Below, in pieces: positions 50,390 through 63,224 of a stretch of DNA of 64,000 nt. A program made the position numbers and the translations under genes. The notes beneath the pieces were generated by a model. It had not been told where the DNA came from and made no database searches. It saw only the letters and a list, made by a program, of their open reading frames with translations. Position 1 is the stretch's first letter, and each line of letters opens with the position of its first letter. The stretch is from an uncultured Lachnospiraceae bacterium (GTDB lineage: Bacteria; Bacillota; Clostridia; Lachnospirales; Lachnospiraceae): assembly GCA_947589095.1 (NCBI GenBank), contig CANQBX010000014.1, positions 1-64,000 on the forward strand. Direction: 5' to 3'.

Positions 50390-51640
50390 ATGAGAGAGAC
50401 GATAGCAGTGCTGTTCGGCGGCCAGTCGTCGGAGCATGTGGTGTCGTGCATGTCGGCAGCCAATGTGATCGACCAGATCGATAAAGAGAAATACAATCTG
50501 CTGCTTCTGGGAATTACCGAAGAGGGACGGTGGATCCTGACGAAGTCGGCGGAAGAGATCCGCTCCGGCTCGTGGAGGAACGGAAGGATTACGGCGGTGT
50601 TAAGCCCCGACGCTTCGAAGAAATGTGTGGTGGCGAGCGTTCCGGCTGAAGAGGCGGGCGCGGCGGAACTGTCCGCCTGTCTGGAAGCCGCAGGACTGAA
50701 GGCCGGAGGTTCCCTGCCGCGGCAGTACGGCGGCGCGCATTGCGCGGCCTCATCCGCTGCGGACGGCGAGAGGGAACGCGGGGCGGCGGAAGAGAAAGAG
50801 ACGCGGCCTGTTTTCTGCTGTGAGATCCCCGTTGATGTGGTTTTTCCGGTTCTTCACGGGCTTTACGGCGAGGACGGAACCGTTCAGGGACTTCTGGAAC
50901 TGGCCCGTATCCCCTATGTGGGCTGCGGCGTCCTGGCAAGCGCGGTTTCCATGGACAAAATATATACGAAGATCATTGTGGATGATCTCGGCATCCGCCA
51001 GGCGCGGTATGTGCCGGTGATGCGGGAGGAGCTTAGGGACATGGACGCGGTTGCGGCCGCAGTTGAGGCAAAGCTGGACTACCCGGTATTCGTCAAGCCG
51101 TCCAATGCGGGTTCTTCCCGGGGCGTCAGCAAGGCCAGGGACCGGGCGGCTTTGGCCGCGGCTCTTACGGAAGCCGCGCGTCATGACCGGAAGATTCTGG
51201 TGGAGGAGACCATCGTGGGCAGGGAGATCGAATGCGCCGTTTTCGGCGGCGGCCTGCGTCCGGTGGAGGCGTCGGGGGTCGGCGAGATCCTGGCCGCCGC
51301 CGAGTTCTATGATTTTGACGCCAAATATTATAATTCCGAATCCCGCACCGTGGTGGATCCGGATCTTCCCGGGAGCACCGCGGAGACGGTCCGTGAGAAC
51401 GCCATGGCGATCTTTAAAGCGGTGGACGGTTACGGACTGGCCCGGGTGGATTTCTTCGTGACCGCGGACGGCGGCGTTGTTTTCAACGAGATCAATACGA
51501 TGCCCGGCTTCACGGCCATCAGCATGTATCCCATGCTGTGGGAGGCCCGGGGCGTCAGCAAGGCCCGGCTGGTGGAGAAGCTGATCGCTCACGCGAAGGA
51601 GAGGTACCGGGTTTCCCCGGAGGAGGTACGGCATGGATAG
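50390..51640 (+). CDS. ddl: D-alanine--D-alanine ligase
   Basis: The 416-residue ATP-grasp protein has the family start (AVLFGGQSSEHVVSCMSA), VFPVLHGLYGEDGTVQGL, FVKPSNAGSSRGVSKA and the metal-binding FNEINTMPGFT near the end. It makes D-Ala-D-Ala for peptidoglycan. It is ~60 residues longer than usual because of a low-complexity Ala/Glu insert (about residues 85-135) before the IPVDVVFP strand. ATG at 50390 follows GGAAGGAGAACGT. It overlaps murI by 8 bp, forming a cell-wall precursor operon. Confidence 0.95.
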   Translation: MRETIAVLFGGQSSEHVVSCMSAANVIDQIDKEKYNLLLLGITEEGRWILTKSAEEIRSGSWRNGRITAVLSPDASKKCVVASVPAEEAGAAELSACLEAAGLKAGGSLPRQYGGAHCAASSAADGERERGAAEEKETRPVFCCEIPVDVVFPVLHGLYGEDGTVQGLLELARIPYVGCGVLASAVSMDKIYTKIIVDDLGIRQARYVPVMREELRDMDAVAAAVEAKLDYPVFVKPSNAGSSRGVSKARDRAALAAALTEAARHDRKILVEETIVGREIECAVFGGGLRPVEASGVGEILAAAEFYDFDAKYYNSESRTVVDPDLPGSTAETVRENAMAIFKAVDGYGLARVDFFVTADGGVVFNEINTMPGFTAISMYPMLWEARGVSKARLVEKLIAHAKERYRVSPEEVRHG

Positions 51641-52454
51641 GAACGCGCCGGTCGGGGTATTCGACTCCGGCGTCGGCGGCCTGACTGTGGTCAGGGAGAT
51701 CATCCGTCAGATGCCCGATGAAAGGATCATCTATTTCGGCGATACGGCCAGGGTGCCTTACGGCAGCAAGTCGCGGGACACGGTCATCCGCTATTCCCGG
51801 CAGATCATCCGTTTCCTGCTGACGAAGCATGTGAAGGCGATCGTGATCGCCTGCAATACCGCCAGCGCTTACGCTCTGGACACGGTGGAGAGGGAATTCG
51901 ACCTGCCTGTCATCGGCGTGATCAGGGCGGGAGCTTTAACGGCGGTGAACGCCACCCATAACGGCAAGATCGGCGTGATCGGTACGGAAGGAACCGTGGG
52001 CAGCGGTATCTATACGGAGGTCATGAAGCAGATGAACCCTCATGTGCAGGTGACCGGGAAGGCGTGCCCTCTGTTTGTGCCGCTGGTGGAAGAAGGGCTT
52101 CTTCACGATTCCGTGACCGACGAGATCGCGTCCCGGTATCTGAGCGAGCTGAAGGGAAAGTTCATCGACACGCTGGTGCTGGGCTGCACCCATTATCCGC
52201 TGCTCCGTTCCACGGTGGGACGGATCATGGGCAGTGAAGTGACGCTTGTAAATCCGGCGTACGAGACGGCCATAGAGCTGAAAGCGCTTCTGGCGGAGCA
52301 GGGTCTGGCCTGTGAGCCGCGCGCGGCGGAGGGCGACTCGCAGAAGTATCAGTTCTATGTCAGCGATCTGGCGGAGAAGTTCACGGCGTTTGCCACTTCG
52401 ATCCTGCCTAAGCAGGTGAAGGAGACGATCAAGATCGATATCGAGAGATATTGA
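51633..52454 (+). CDS. murI: Glutamate racemase
   Basis: The 273-residue protein has the two catalytic cysteine motifs (VIACNTASAYAL and LGCTHYPLL) and the start PVGVFDSGVGGLTVV. It converts L- to D-glutamate for peptidoglycan. ATG follows GGAGGTACGGC inside the end of ddl, so the two are coupled. Confidence 0.96.
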   Translation: MDRNAPVGVFDSGVGGLTVVREIIRQMPDERIIYFGDTARVPYGSKSRDTVIRYSRQIIRFLLTKHVKAIVIACNTASAYALDTVEREFDLPVIGVIRAGALTAVNATHNGKIGVIGTEGTVGSGIYTEVMKQMNPHVQVTGKACPLFVPLVEEGLLHDSVTDEIASRYLSELKGKFIDTLVLGCTHYPLLRSTVGRIMGSEVTLVNPAYETAIELKALLAEQGLACEPRAAEGDSQKYQFYVSDLAEKFTAFATSILPKQVKETIKIDIERY

Positions 52455-52508
52455 AATAAGCGCCGCGCGGCGCGGCGGATAAGAAACAGGAAAGGCGAGG
52501 GCAGAGCG

Positions 52509-52931
52509 ATGACGCAGAATGTTCTGATCAGCATCTCCGGCGCCCGGATGACGGACGACGGTCCGGAGCAGGTGGAGATGGTCACTACCGGCGATTATTT
52601 CGGGCGGAACGGAAAGCACTACGTTCTTTATGAGGAGCTTATGGAGGACGGCTCCGCTCCGGTCAGGAATACGATCCGCATCCAGCCGGACTGTATGTCC
52701 ATCACCAAGAAGGGCGAAGCCAGCACGCAGATGGTGTTCGAGAAGAATAAGAAGAACCAGTCCTGCTATGTGACGCCCTTCGGCCAGATGATGGTCGGGA
52801 TCCGCACCGGCGACGTAAAGGTGCAGGAGGAAGAGAACCTTCTGAAGGTCGATGTGGACTACTCCCTGGATATTAATTACGAGCATGTGTCCGACTGCAA
52901 TATCACGCTGGAGGTGCGCCCGCGGATGTGA
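52509..52931 (+). CDS. DUF1934 beta-barrel protein
   Basis: A 140-residue protein that looks all-beta, with MTQNVLISISGARM at the start and YSLDINYEHVSDCNITLEV near the end. This matches DUF1934, a calycin-like fold of unknown function found widely in Firmicutes. ATG follows AAAGGCGAGGGCAGAGCG. It sits 54 bp after murI, probably in the same operon. Confidence 0.8.
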   Translation: MTQNVLISISGARMTDDGPEQVEMVTTGDYFGRNGKHYVLYEELMEDGSAPVRNTIRIQPDCMSITKKGEASTQMVFEKNKKNQSCYVTPFGQMMVGIRTGDVKVQEEENLLKVDVDYSLDINYEHVSDCNITLEVRPRM

Positions 52932-52985
52932 GGATCCTGCGCGGAGGAGCTTTTCGCGCCGCCGCGTTTGAAACGGACAGTGTAA

Positions 52986-53044
52986 AAGAACCCGCGTCGC
53001 TGCGTCCGGATTCGGTATACCGGGCGAACGATCGCGGGGTTCTT
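52986..53044. terminator. Possible bidirectional terminator between convergent genes
   Basis: An 11-bp GC/AT arm (AAGAACCCGCG, 52986-52996) pairs with 53033-53044 with one bulge across a long loop. It lies between the DUF1934 gene and the convergent unknown gene. Confidence 0.4.
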
Positions 53045-53048
53045 GCGG

Positions 53049-53537
53049 TTATTTCTTCTTCTTGGAGTCCGCCGCTTCCCTGGCGGCTTTGTTCTTCTTA
53101 AGTCCGATCTTCTCCAGAATGCCTTTCTTCTTCGGCGCTGTGGGAACGGTGCCGCCGCGGATGCTCTTGACCTGGGTGATGTAGATCCCGCTGATCACGA
53201 CTCTGGCCTCCGTCTTAACCGGCAGGATATCGAAGACCTCGCCGTCGGCCAGAAGCGTCATAACTCTCGGCCCGATCTTGGCTTTGACCACCGGCACCTT
53301 CATGCGCTGCAGGTACTTGGGAGTCTGGTCCAGCACGGCTTTCGGCAGATTCGCCTCCTTCAGCTTCATCTTCTTCTTGTCGATCACCAGAATGGATGTG
53401 GACTGCGCCGCGGCTTCCAGCATATTCTGCTGCTCCACCTGCTTCTTCTCCAGCTTGCGGCCCAGAAAATACAGGCCTCCCAGGACGATGACGACGATGA
53501 CAAAAATGATCAGCACTACGTTAAAAAATGTGTCCAC
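53049..53537 (-). CDS. Membrane-anchored protein of unknown function
   Basis: A 162-residue protein with one N-terminal membrane helix (about 6-27, VVLIIFVIVVIVLGGLYFLG), then a basic/helical linker, a beta-rich middle and a Lys-rich tail ending KKKK. I do not recognise a family. The start is GTG at 53537, with GGAGG 9 bp upstream. A minus-strand promoter TTGCTT-17 bp-TATAAT lies upstream at about 53645-53617. Confidence 0.7.
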   Translation of the reverse strand: MDTFFNVVLIIFVIVVIVLGGLYFLGRKLEKKQVEQQNMLEAAAQSTSILVIDKKKMKLKEANLPKAVLDQTPKYLQRMKVPVVKAKIGPRVMTLLADGEVFDILPVKTEARVVISGIYITQVKSIRGGTVPTAPKKKGILEKIGLKKNKAAREAADSKKKK

Positions 53538-53671
53538 AGGGCAATACCTCCAGCTTGTAAAGTATAATTCTTCAAAAAACGTAAAATATTACCAGTAAGT
53601 AAGGTTGTAATATTATAACACTCACTAAAAGAAAAAGCAAGAAAAAAACGTAAAAGTCAGCGAAAAAATCC

Positions 53672-53700
53672 TTGACAGGTTGACAGGGCTATGATATTAT
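53672..53700 (+). promoter_or_regulatory. Promoter of rpoBC
   Basis: TTGACA (53672-53677), 17-bp spacer, TATTAT (53695-53700). A second TTGACA lies inside the spacer. The leader to the rpoB start is about 87 nt. Confidence 0.8.
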
Positions 53701-53793
53701 GAAAAATGCACTATTGTGGAATACCAGCGTGCAATGGTTTCTTATGCCCAAAAACAGCAGTGACAAAGATTAGAAAACAGGGGTGAAATGTCA

Positions 53794-56700
53794 ATGGAGA
53801 AAAGCAGAATGCGTCCTGTGAAAGCAGGGAAAAGCGAAAGAATGAGCTTCTCAAGACAGAAGGAAGTTCTTGAGATGCCGAACCTGATCGAAATCCAGAA
53901 GACCTCATACCAGTGGTTCCTGGAGGACGGCCTTAAGGAAGTTTTCGAAGACATCTCTCCGATCGCAGACTTTGCGGGACACCTGAGCCTGGAATTTGTC
54001 GACTTTACGTTATGTAAGGACGATATTAAGTACACCATTGAGGAGTGCAAGGAGCGCGACGCTACCTATGCGGCTCCGCTGAAGGTGAAGGTAAGGCTCT
54101 GTAATAAAGATAAGGATGAGATCAACGAGCACGAGATCTTCATGGGAGACCTTCCTCTCATGACCGACACCGGCTCCTTTGTGATCAACGGCGCCGAGCG
54201 TGTTATCGTCAGCCAGCTGGTCCGTTCCCCTGGTATCTACTATACTGTCGCTCGTGACAAAGTGGGCAAAGAACTGTATTCCTGTCAGGTGATCCCCAAC
54301 CGCGGCGCGTGGCTGGAGTATGAGACGGACTCCAACGACGTCTTCTACGTCCGCGTGGACAGGACCAGGAAGGTGCCGGTCACGGTGCTGGTCCGTGCGC
54401 TGGGTTACGGGACCAATGCGGAGATCCTCGATATCTTCGGCGAGGAGCCCAAGATTCTGGCCAGCTTTACCAAGGACGTTTCCGATAATTATCAGGACGG
54501 CCTGCTGGAGCTGTACAAGAAGATCCGTCCGGGCGAGCCGCTGTCTGTGGACAGCGCCGAGAGCCTGCTCAACAGCATGTTCTTCGACCCCAGGAGATAT
54601 GATCTGGCCAGGGTCGGACGTTATAAATTCAATAAGAAGCTGTCCTTCGGCAACCGCCTGAAAGGCCACACGCTGGCGGAGGATGTCATTGATCCCGCTA
54701 CCGGCGAGGTTCTGGCGACGGCCGGGCAGCAGCTGGATAAGAAGACCGGCGAAGCCATCCAGAACGCGGCGGTGAAGTTTGTCTGGGTCCAGGGAGTCGA
54801 CCGGAATGTGAAGGTCATTTCCAACATGATGGTCAACCTGGAGAATTACGTGAACTTCCCGGCGTCCGAGGCGGGAGTTACGGAGTTAGTATTCTACCCG
54901 GTGTTAAAGCCTATACTGGATGAATATGGAGACGACGAGGAAGAACTGAAGCGCGTGATCCGCAGGAACGTGCGCGAGCTGGTTCCGAAGCACATCACGA
55001 AGGAAGATATTATCGCTTCCATTAACTATAACATGCACCTGGAGCAGCAGATCGGCAATTCCGATGACATCGATCATCTGGGCAACCGCCGTATCCGCGC
55101 CGTGGGAGAGCTTCTGCAGAACCAGTACCGTATTGGTCTGGCCCGTATGGAGCGCGTGGTGCGTGAGCGCATGACGACCCAGGACATGGACGGTATTACG
55201 CCCCAGTCCCTGATCAATATCAAGCCTGTGACCGCGGCGGTGAAGGAGTTCTTCGGAAGCTCCCAGCTGTCCCAGTTCATGGATCAGAATAACCCTCTGG
55301 CTGAGCTGACCAACAAGCGCCGTCTGTCGGCCCTGGGCCCCGGCGGTCTGTCCAGAGACCGCGCCGGATTCGAGGTCCGCGATGTACATTACACCCATTA
55401 CGGACGCATGTGTCCGATCGAGACCCCTGAAGGTCCGAACATCGGTCTGATCAACTCGCTGGCCACCTATGCCCGGGTGAATATCTACGGCTTTGTGGAA
55501 GCGCCCTACCGGGTGGTGGACAAGAGCGACCCGAGGAATCCGAGGGTGACCGACGAGGTAGTCTATCTGACCGCCGACGAAGAGGATAATTTCGTCGTGG
55601 CCCAGGCGAACGAGCCGCTGGACGAGGATGGGCATTTTGTGAATAATAATGTATCGGGACGTTACCGCACGGAGACGTCTTCTTTCCAGAAGTCCAGTGT
55701 GGATCTGATGGATGTGTCCCCGAAGATGGTGTTCTCCGTCGCTACGTCCATGATCCCGTTCCTGGAGAACGACGACGCAAACCGTGCGCTGATGGGTTCC
55801 AACATGCAGCGTCAGGCCGTACCGCTTCTCAGCACCGAAGCGCCTGTGGTGGGCACTGGTATGGAAGGCAAGGCGGCGGTGGACTCCGGCGTCTGCGTGG
55901 TGGCCAGGAACGCGGGAACGGTCGAGCGCTCCGCTTCCAACGAGATCATTATCCGGAGGGACGCGGACGGCGTGCGAGATACCTACCGTCTGACTAAGTT
56001 TAAGAGAAGCAACCAGTCCAACTGCTATAACCAGAAGCCCATCGTTTATAAGGGAGATCATGTGGAGGCCGGAGAGGTCATTGCCGACGGCCCGTCCACC
56101 CAGAACGGCGAGCTTGCCCTGGGCAAGAACCCGCTGATCGGATTCATGACCTGGGAGGGCTATAACTACGAGGACGCGGTTCTGCTGAGCGAGAAGCTGG
56201 TGCAGGACGACGTGTATACGTCGGTGCACATTGAAGAATACGAGGCCGAGGCCCGCGATACCAAGCTGGGGCCGGAGGAGATCACCCGCGATGTACCCGG
56301 CGTCGGCGAGGACGCGTTAAAGGATCTGGATGAGCGCGGGATCATCCGTATCGGAGCGGAGGTACGCGCCCAGGATATTCTGGTAGGCAAGGTTACGCCC
56401 AAGGGCGAGACCGAGCTGACCGCGGAGGAGAGGCTGCTGCGCGCCATCTTCGGCGAGAAGGCCCGCGAGGTCCGCGATACATCCCTGAAAGTACCCCACG
56501 GCGCCTATGGTATCGTGGTGGACGCGAAAGTATTTACCCGCGAGAACGGCGATGAACTGGCTCCCGGCGTGAATCAGACTGTGCGCATCTACATTGCCCA
56601 GAAGAGGAAGATTTCCGTCGGCGACAAGATGGCCGGACGCCACGGCAACAAGGGCGTTGTATCCCGCGTGCTGCCGGTGGAGGATATGCCGTTCCTGCCC

Positions 56701-57663
56701 AACGGGCGCCCGCTGGATATCGTGCTGAATCCGTTAGGCGTGCCGTCCCGTATGAATATCGGACAGGTCCTGGAGACCCACTTGAGCCTTGCAGCCAAGG
56801 CGCTGGGCTTCAATGTCTCTACGCCTGTGTTCGACGGCGCTGATGAGAAAGATATCATGGACACGCTGGATATGGCCAATGATTATGTCAATGGCGAGTG
56901 GGAGGATTTCCGGGAGAAGTATAAGGATTCCCTGGATCCCTCCGTTATGGAGTATCTTGGTTCCCATCTGGAGCACCGTGAGGTGTGGAAGGGCGTGCCG
57001 ATCAGCCGTGACGGCAAGGTCCGCCTGCGCGACGGACGTACCGGCGAATATTTTGACAGTCCGGTTACGATCGGCCACATGCATTACCTGAAGCTCCATC
57101 ACCTGGTTGACGATAAGATCCATGCCCGTTCCACCGGCCCATACTCCCTGGTTACCCAGCAGCCTCTGGGCGGCAAGGCCCAGTTTGGCGGCCAGCGTTT
57201 CGGAGAGATGGAGGTGTGGGCTCTGGAGGCCTACGGCGCATCCTACACGCTGCAGGAGATCCTGACCGTGAAGTCCGACGATGTGGTGGGCCGTGTGAAG
57301 ACCTATGAGGCTATCATCAAGGGAGAGAATATTCCTGAAGCCGGAATCCCCGAGTCCTTTAAGGTGCTCCTTAAGGAGCTGCAGTCCCTGGGACTGGATG
57401 TGCGGGTTCTTCGTGATGATAATACTGAGGTAGAGCTGAGCGAGTCGCTGGATTATGGCGATACAGACCTGCGGGCAATTATTGAGGGCGACAGGCCCTA
57501 TGACCGCGATGATTCCTATGAGAGCTATGGATATCAGTCCAAGGAGTTTAAGGACGGCGAGCTTGTGGATATCGACAGTGATGACGAGAGCGAGGAGGAC
57601 GACGATTACGACGACTCCTATGACGATCTGGAACCTGGCGACGATGTATTCGATGAGGAATAA
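53794..57663 (+). CDS. rpoB: RNA polymerase beta subunit
   Basis: About 1289 residues with the full beta layout: a [17 protein letters not shown] start, the rifampicin region ([22 protein letters not shown] landmarks), [26 protein letters not shown] and the C-terminal clamp segment ([24 protein letters not shown] landmarks). A very acidic tail of ~35 residues ([11 protein letters not shown]) ends the protein. The ATG at 53794 is 9 bp from AGGGGTG; the in-frame ATG at 53788 is too close. rplJ-rplL do not precede it here. Confidence 0.98.
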   Translation: MEKSRMRPVKAGKSERMSFSRQKEVLEMPNLIEIQKTSYQWFLEDGLKEVFEDISPIADFAGHLSLEFVDFTLCKDDIKYTIEECKERDATYAAPLKVKVRLCNKDKDEINEHEIFMGDLPLMTDTGSFVINGAERVIVSQLVRSPGIYYTVARDKVGKELYSCQVIPNRGAWLEYETDSNDVFYVRVDRTRKVPVTVLVRALGYGTNAEILDIFGEEPKILASFTKDVSDNYQDGLLELYKKIRPGEPLSVDSAESLLNSMFFDPRRYDLARVGRYKFNKKLSFGNRLKGHTLAEDVIDPATGEVLATAGQQLDKKTGEAIQNAAVKFVWVQGVDRNVKVISNMMVNLENYVNFPASEAGVTELVFYPVLKPILDEYGDDEEELKRVIRRNVRELVPKHITKEDIIASINYNMHLEQQIGNSDDIDHLGNRRIRAVGELLQNQYRIGLARMERVVRERMTTQDMDGITPQSLINIKPVTAAVKEFFGSSQLSQFMDQNNPLAELTNKRRLSALGPGGLSRDRAGFEVRDVHYTHYGRMCPIETPEGPNIGLINSLATYARVNIYGFVEAPYRVVDKSDPRNPRVTDEVVYLTADEEDNFVVAQANEPLDEDGHFVNNNVSGRYRTETSSFQKSSVDLMDVSPKMVFSVATSMIPFLENDDANRALMGSNMQRQAVPLLSTEAPVVGTGMEGKAAVDSGVCVVARNAGTVERSASNEIIIRRDADGVRDTYRLTKFKRSNQSNCYNQKPIVYKGDHVEAGEVIADGPSTQNGELALGKNPLIGFMTWEGYNYEDAVLLSEKLVQDDVYTSVHIEEYEAEARDTKLGPEEITRDVPGVGEDALKDLDERGIIRIGAEVRAQDILVGKVTPKGETELTAEERLLRAIFGEKAREVRDTSLKVPHGAYGIVVDAKVFTRENGDELAPGVNQTVRIYIAQKRKISVGDKMAGRHGNKGVVSRVLPVEDMPFLPNGRPLDIVLNPLGVPSRMNIGQVLETHLSLAAKALGFNVSTPVFDGADEKDIMDTLDMANDYVNGEWEDFREKYKDSLDPSVMEYLGSHLEHREVWKGVPISRDGKVRLRDGRTGEYFDSPVTIGHMHYLKLHHLVDDKIHARSTGPYSLVTQQPLGGKAQFGGQRFGEMEVWALEAYGASYTLQEILTVKSDDVVGRVKTYEAIIKGENIPEAGIPESFKVLLKELQSLGLDVRVLRDDNTEVELSESLDYGDTDLRAIIEGDRPYDRDDSYESYGYQSKEFKDGELVDIDSDDESEEDDDYDDSYDDLEPGDDVFDEE

Positions 57664-57694
57664 GGGAAAATCATTATAGAAGGGAGTATCACTC

Positions 57695-61390
<3,696 letters not shown>

Positions 61391-61409
61391 AGGAATATGT
61401 ATTTTACCG

Positions 61410-61439
61410 GCAGGGCCGTTCCGTTCGGGGCGGCCCTGC
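61410..61439 (+). terminator. Hairpin after rpoC
   Basis: Nine-base GC arms (61410-61418 and 61431-61439). No T-run follows, so termination is uncertain. Confidence 0.45.
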
Positions 61440-61513
61440 TGTGTGTCCATGGGGGCGGAGCGCCCGTGACGCTTTGCCACCATGGACGGGAGTATATGTG
61501 ATTTTTCGGCAAA

Positions 61514-61528
61514 TGAAAATCATTCTCA
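61514..61528. promoter_or_regulatory. Fur box upstream of the Cys-rich microprotein
   Basis: TGAAAATCATTCTCA matches the 7-1-7 Fur core TGATAATNATTATCA at 13 of the 14 defined bases or nearly so, and lies directly upstream of a -35 element. Confidence 0.7.
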
Positions 61529-61534
61529 AAATTA

Positions 61535-61563
61535 TTGACTTTTCTCCCGTGCTTCGCTATAAT
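61535..61563 (+). promoter_or_regulatory. Promoter of the Cys-rich microprotein
   Basis: TTGACT (61535-61540), 17-bp spacer, TATAAT (61558-61563). Confidence 0.82.
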
Positions 61564-61637
61564 GGGAATGCCCGGTGTTTTGACCGGCAGATGAAACCGT
61601 TCATGGCAGAGCGGACAGGAAAGGAAGGCTTATTTCA

Positions 61638-61850
61638 ATGGCAGCGGACATTATAATTACAGCGCTGATCGCCGGTTCAACGGCCGCGATTCTGATAAAG
61701 AAGATAAAGGATCTGAGGGCGGGCAGGACTGCCTGTTCCGGATGCTCCGGGTGTTCTGGATGCGCGGGATGCGCGTCATGCGGCGGCTGCTGCGGTGCGG
61801 CCGGAGACAGGAACGGGCGCGGTATATCGGAAAATGAAGGCCGCAGGTGA
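61638..61850 (+). CDS. FeoB-associated Cys-rich membrane protein
   Basis: This 70-residue protein has one N-terminal membrane helix (about 3-22) and then a dense cysteine cluster made of SGC/AGC/SCGGCC units (about nine Cys in residues 33-53). That matches the FeoB-associated Cys-rich family (small proteins usually encoded with ferrous iron transporters). No feoA or feoB is present in the window; here it sits between rpoC and rpsL. A Fur box and its own promoter indicate iron control. ATG follows AGGAAAGGAAGG. Confidence 0.75.
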   Translation: MAADIIITALIAGSTAAILIKKIKDLRAGRTACSGCSGCSGCAGCASCGGCCGAAGDRNGRGISENEGRR

Positions 61851-61859
61851 ATATTTTTC

Positions 61860-61887
61860 TTGACATCTATCCAGAATCTGTTATAAT
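61860..61887 (+). promoter_or_regulatory. Promoter of rpsL-rpsG-fusA
   Basis: TTGACA (61860-61865), 16-bp spacer, TATAAT (61882-61887), giving a leader of about 85 nt. Confidence 0.8.
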
Positions 61888-61977
61888 GGGAAGGCGCGCG
61901 AAAGCACGTTATTTGTTGTTGCGCGCAAAAGCTGACATACAGCAACCACAGACACAATATCACAGGAGGTGAAACGA

Positions 61978-62397
61978 ATGCCAACATTCAACCAGTTAGT
62001 GAGAAAGGGAAGACAGACTTCCGTTAAGAAGTCTACGGCACCGGCGCTGCAGAAGAGCTATAACTCCCTGCAGAAGAAGTCCACGGATCTTTCTTCTCCG
62101 CAGAAGAGAGGCGTGTGCACGTCCGTTAAGACCGCCACACCGAAGAAGCCGAACTCCGCTCTGCGTAAGATCGCCCGTGTACGTCTTTCCAATGGTATCG
62201 AGGTTACCAGCTACATCCCCGGCGAAGGCCACAACCTTCAGGAGCACAGCGTTGTCCTGATCCGCGGCGGCCGTGTCAAGGATCTGCCCGGTACCCGTTA
62301 CCACATCATCAGAGGTACTCTGGATACCGCAGGCGTGGCCAACCGCAAGCAGGCCCGTTCCAAGTACGGCGCGAAGAGGCCGAAGGTCAAAAAGTAA
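61978..62397 (+). CDS. rpsL: Ribosomal protein S12
   Basis: The 139-residue protein has the standard start ([12 protein letters not shown]) and the decoding-site segment [11 protein letters not shown], whose Lys is the streptomycin-sensitive position in wild-type form. [24 protein letters not shown] follows (shortened landmark). ATG at 61978 follows AGGAGGTGAAACGA; an in-frame ATG at 61969 overlaps that site. Confidence 0.98.
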   Translation: MPTFNQLVRKGRQTSVKKSTAPALQKSYNSLQKKSTDLSSPQKRGVCTSVKTATPKKPNSALRKIARVRLSNGIEVTSYIPGEGHNLQEHSVVLIRGGRVKDLPGTRYHIIRGTLDTAGVANRKQARSKYGAKRPKVKK

Positions 62398-62733
62398 GCT
62401 ATTAAGATGTAACTGTCTGCAGCAAGCGCGCATTGCATAGGCGAAGCGGAGCACGGAAAGGGCAAAGCAGAACAAAGCGAGAGGCTGTGAAGCGCGAAGA
62501 GAAGCAAAGCATATGCGTACCGGAGCTGCAGCGAATGTGTACCACAACAAGTTATAAAGTGTAAGTTATCCCGGATTCGTGATATTGTACCTGTTGGTTG
62601 CAGGGAATAATAGATACTGACCGGGCATGGACACATTTTATGCCACAGCGCGCGGCTGGCCGCGGAAAGCGGAAAGCGTGCGGGGATATGTGAGTACCGA
62701 TGAATTAACGTATTAGTTAAGGAGGGAAGTAAC
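62398..62733. other. 336-nt rpsL-rpsG spacer, repetitive and structured
   Basis: No convincing gene. The first ~115 nt repeat short GAAGC/AAAGC units (for example GCGAAGCGGAGC, GGCAAAGC, ACAAAGC, GAAGCAAAGC). A later part can form a GC hairpin (CGCGCGGCTGGCCGCG near 62650-62665). The spacer is unusually long for this operon. A TATAAA/TATC-rich patch around 62550-62565 is not a clear promoter. Confidence 0.6.
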
Positions 62734-63204
62734 GTGCCACGTAAAGGACATACTCAGAAGAGAGATGTATTGGCAGACCCGATCTACAATAATAAAGTAG
62801 TGACGAAGCTGATCAACAACATCATGTTGGACGGCAAAAAGGGTGTTGCCCAGAAGATCGTATACCATGCCTTTGACCGTGTGGCTGAGAAGACCGGCAA
62901 GGATGCGCTTGAAGTATTCGAGGAAGCGATGAACAACATCATGCCGGTGCTGGAAGTCAAGGCAAAGCGTGTCGGCGGCGCTACCTATCAGGTGCCGCTG
63001 GAAGTAAAGCCGGAGAGGCGGCAGGCATTGGCGCTTCGCTGGCTGACCATGTTCTCCCGTAAGAGGGGCGAGAAGACCCAGGAGGAGAGACTGGCCAACG
63101 AGATTATGGATGCCGCGAATAACACCGGCGCTTCTGTGAAGAGAAAAGAAGATATGCACAAGATGGCAGAGGCGAACAAGGCGTTTGCGCATTACAGGTT
63201 CTAA
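62734..63204 (+). CDS. rpsG: Ribosomal protein S7
   Basis: The 156-residue protein matches bacterial S7 in full ([20 protein letters not shown] start, [39 protein letters not shown] landmarks). It nucleates the 30S head on 16S rRNA. Start codon is GTG at 62734 after AAGGAGGGAAGTAAC. Confidence 0.98.
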   Translation: MPRKGHTQKRDVLADPIYNNKVVTKLINNIMLDGKKGVAQKIVYHAFDRVAEKTGKDALEVFEEAMNNIMPVLEVKAKRVGGATYQVPLEVKPERRQALALRWLTMFSRKRGEKTQEERLANEIMDAANNTGASVKRKEDMHKMAEANKAFAHYRF

Positions 63205-63224
63205 TGGTTTAGGAGGAATTACAA

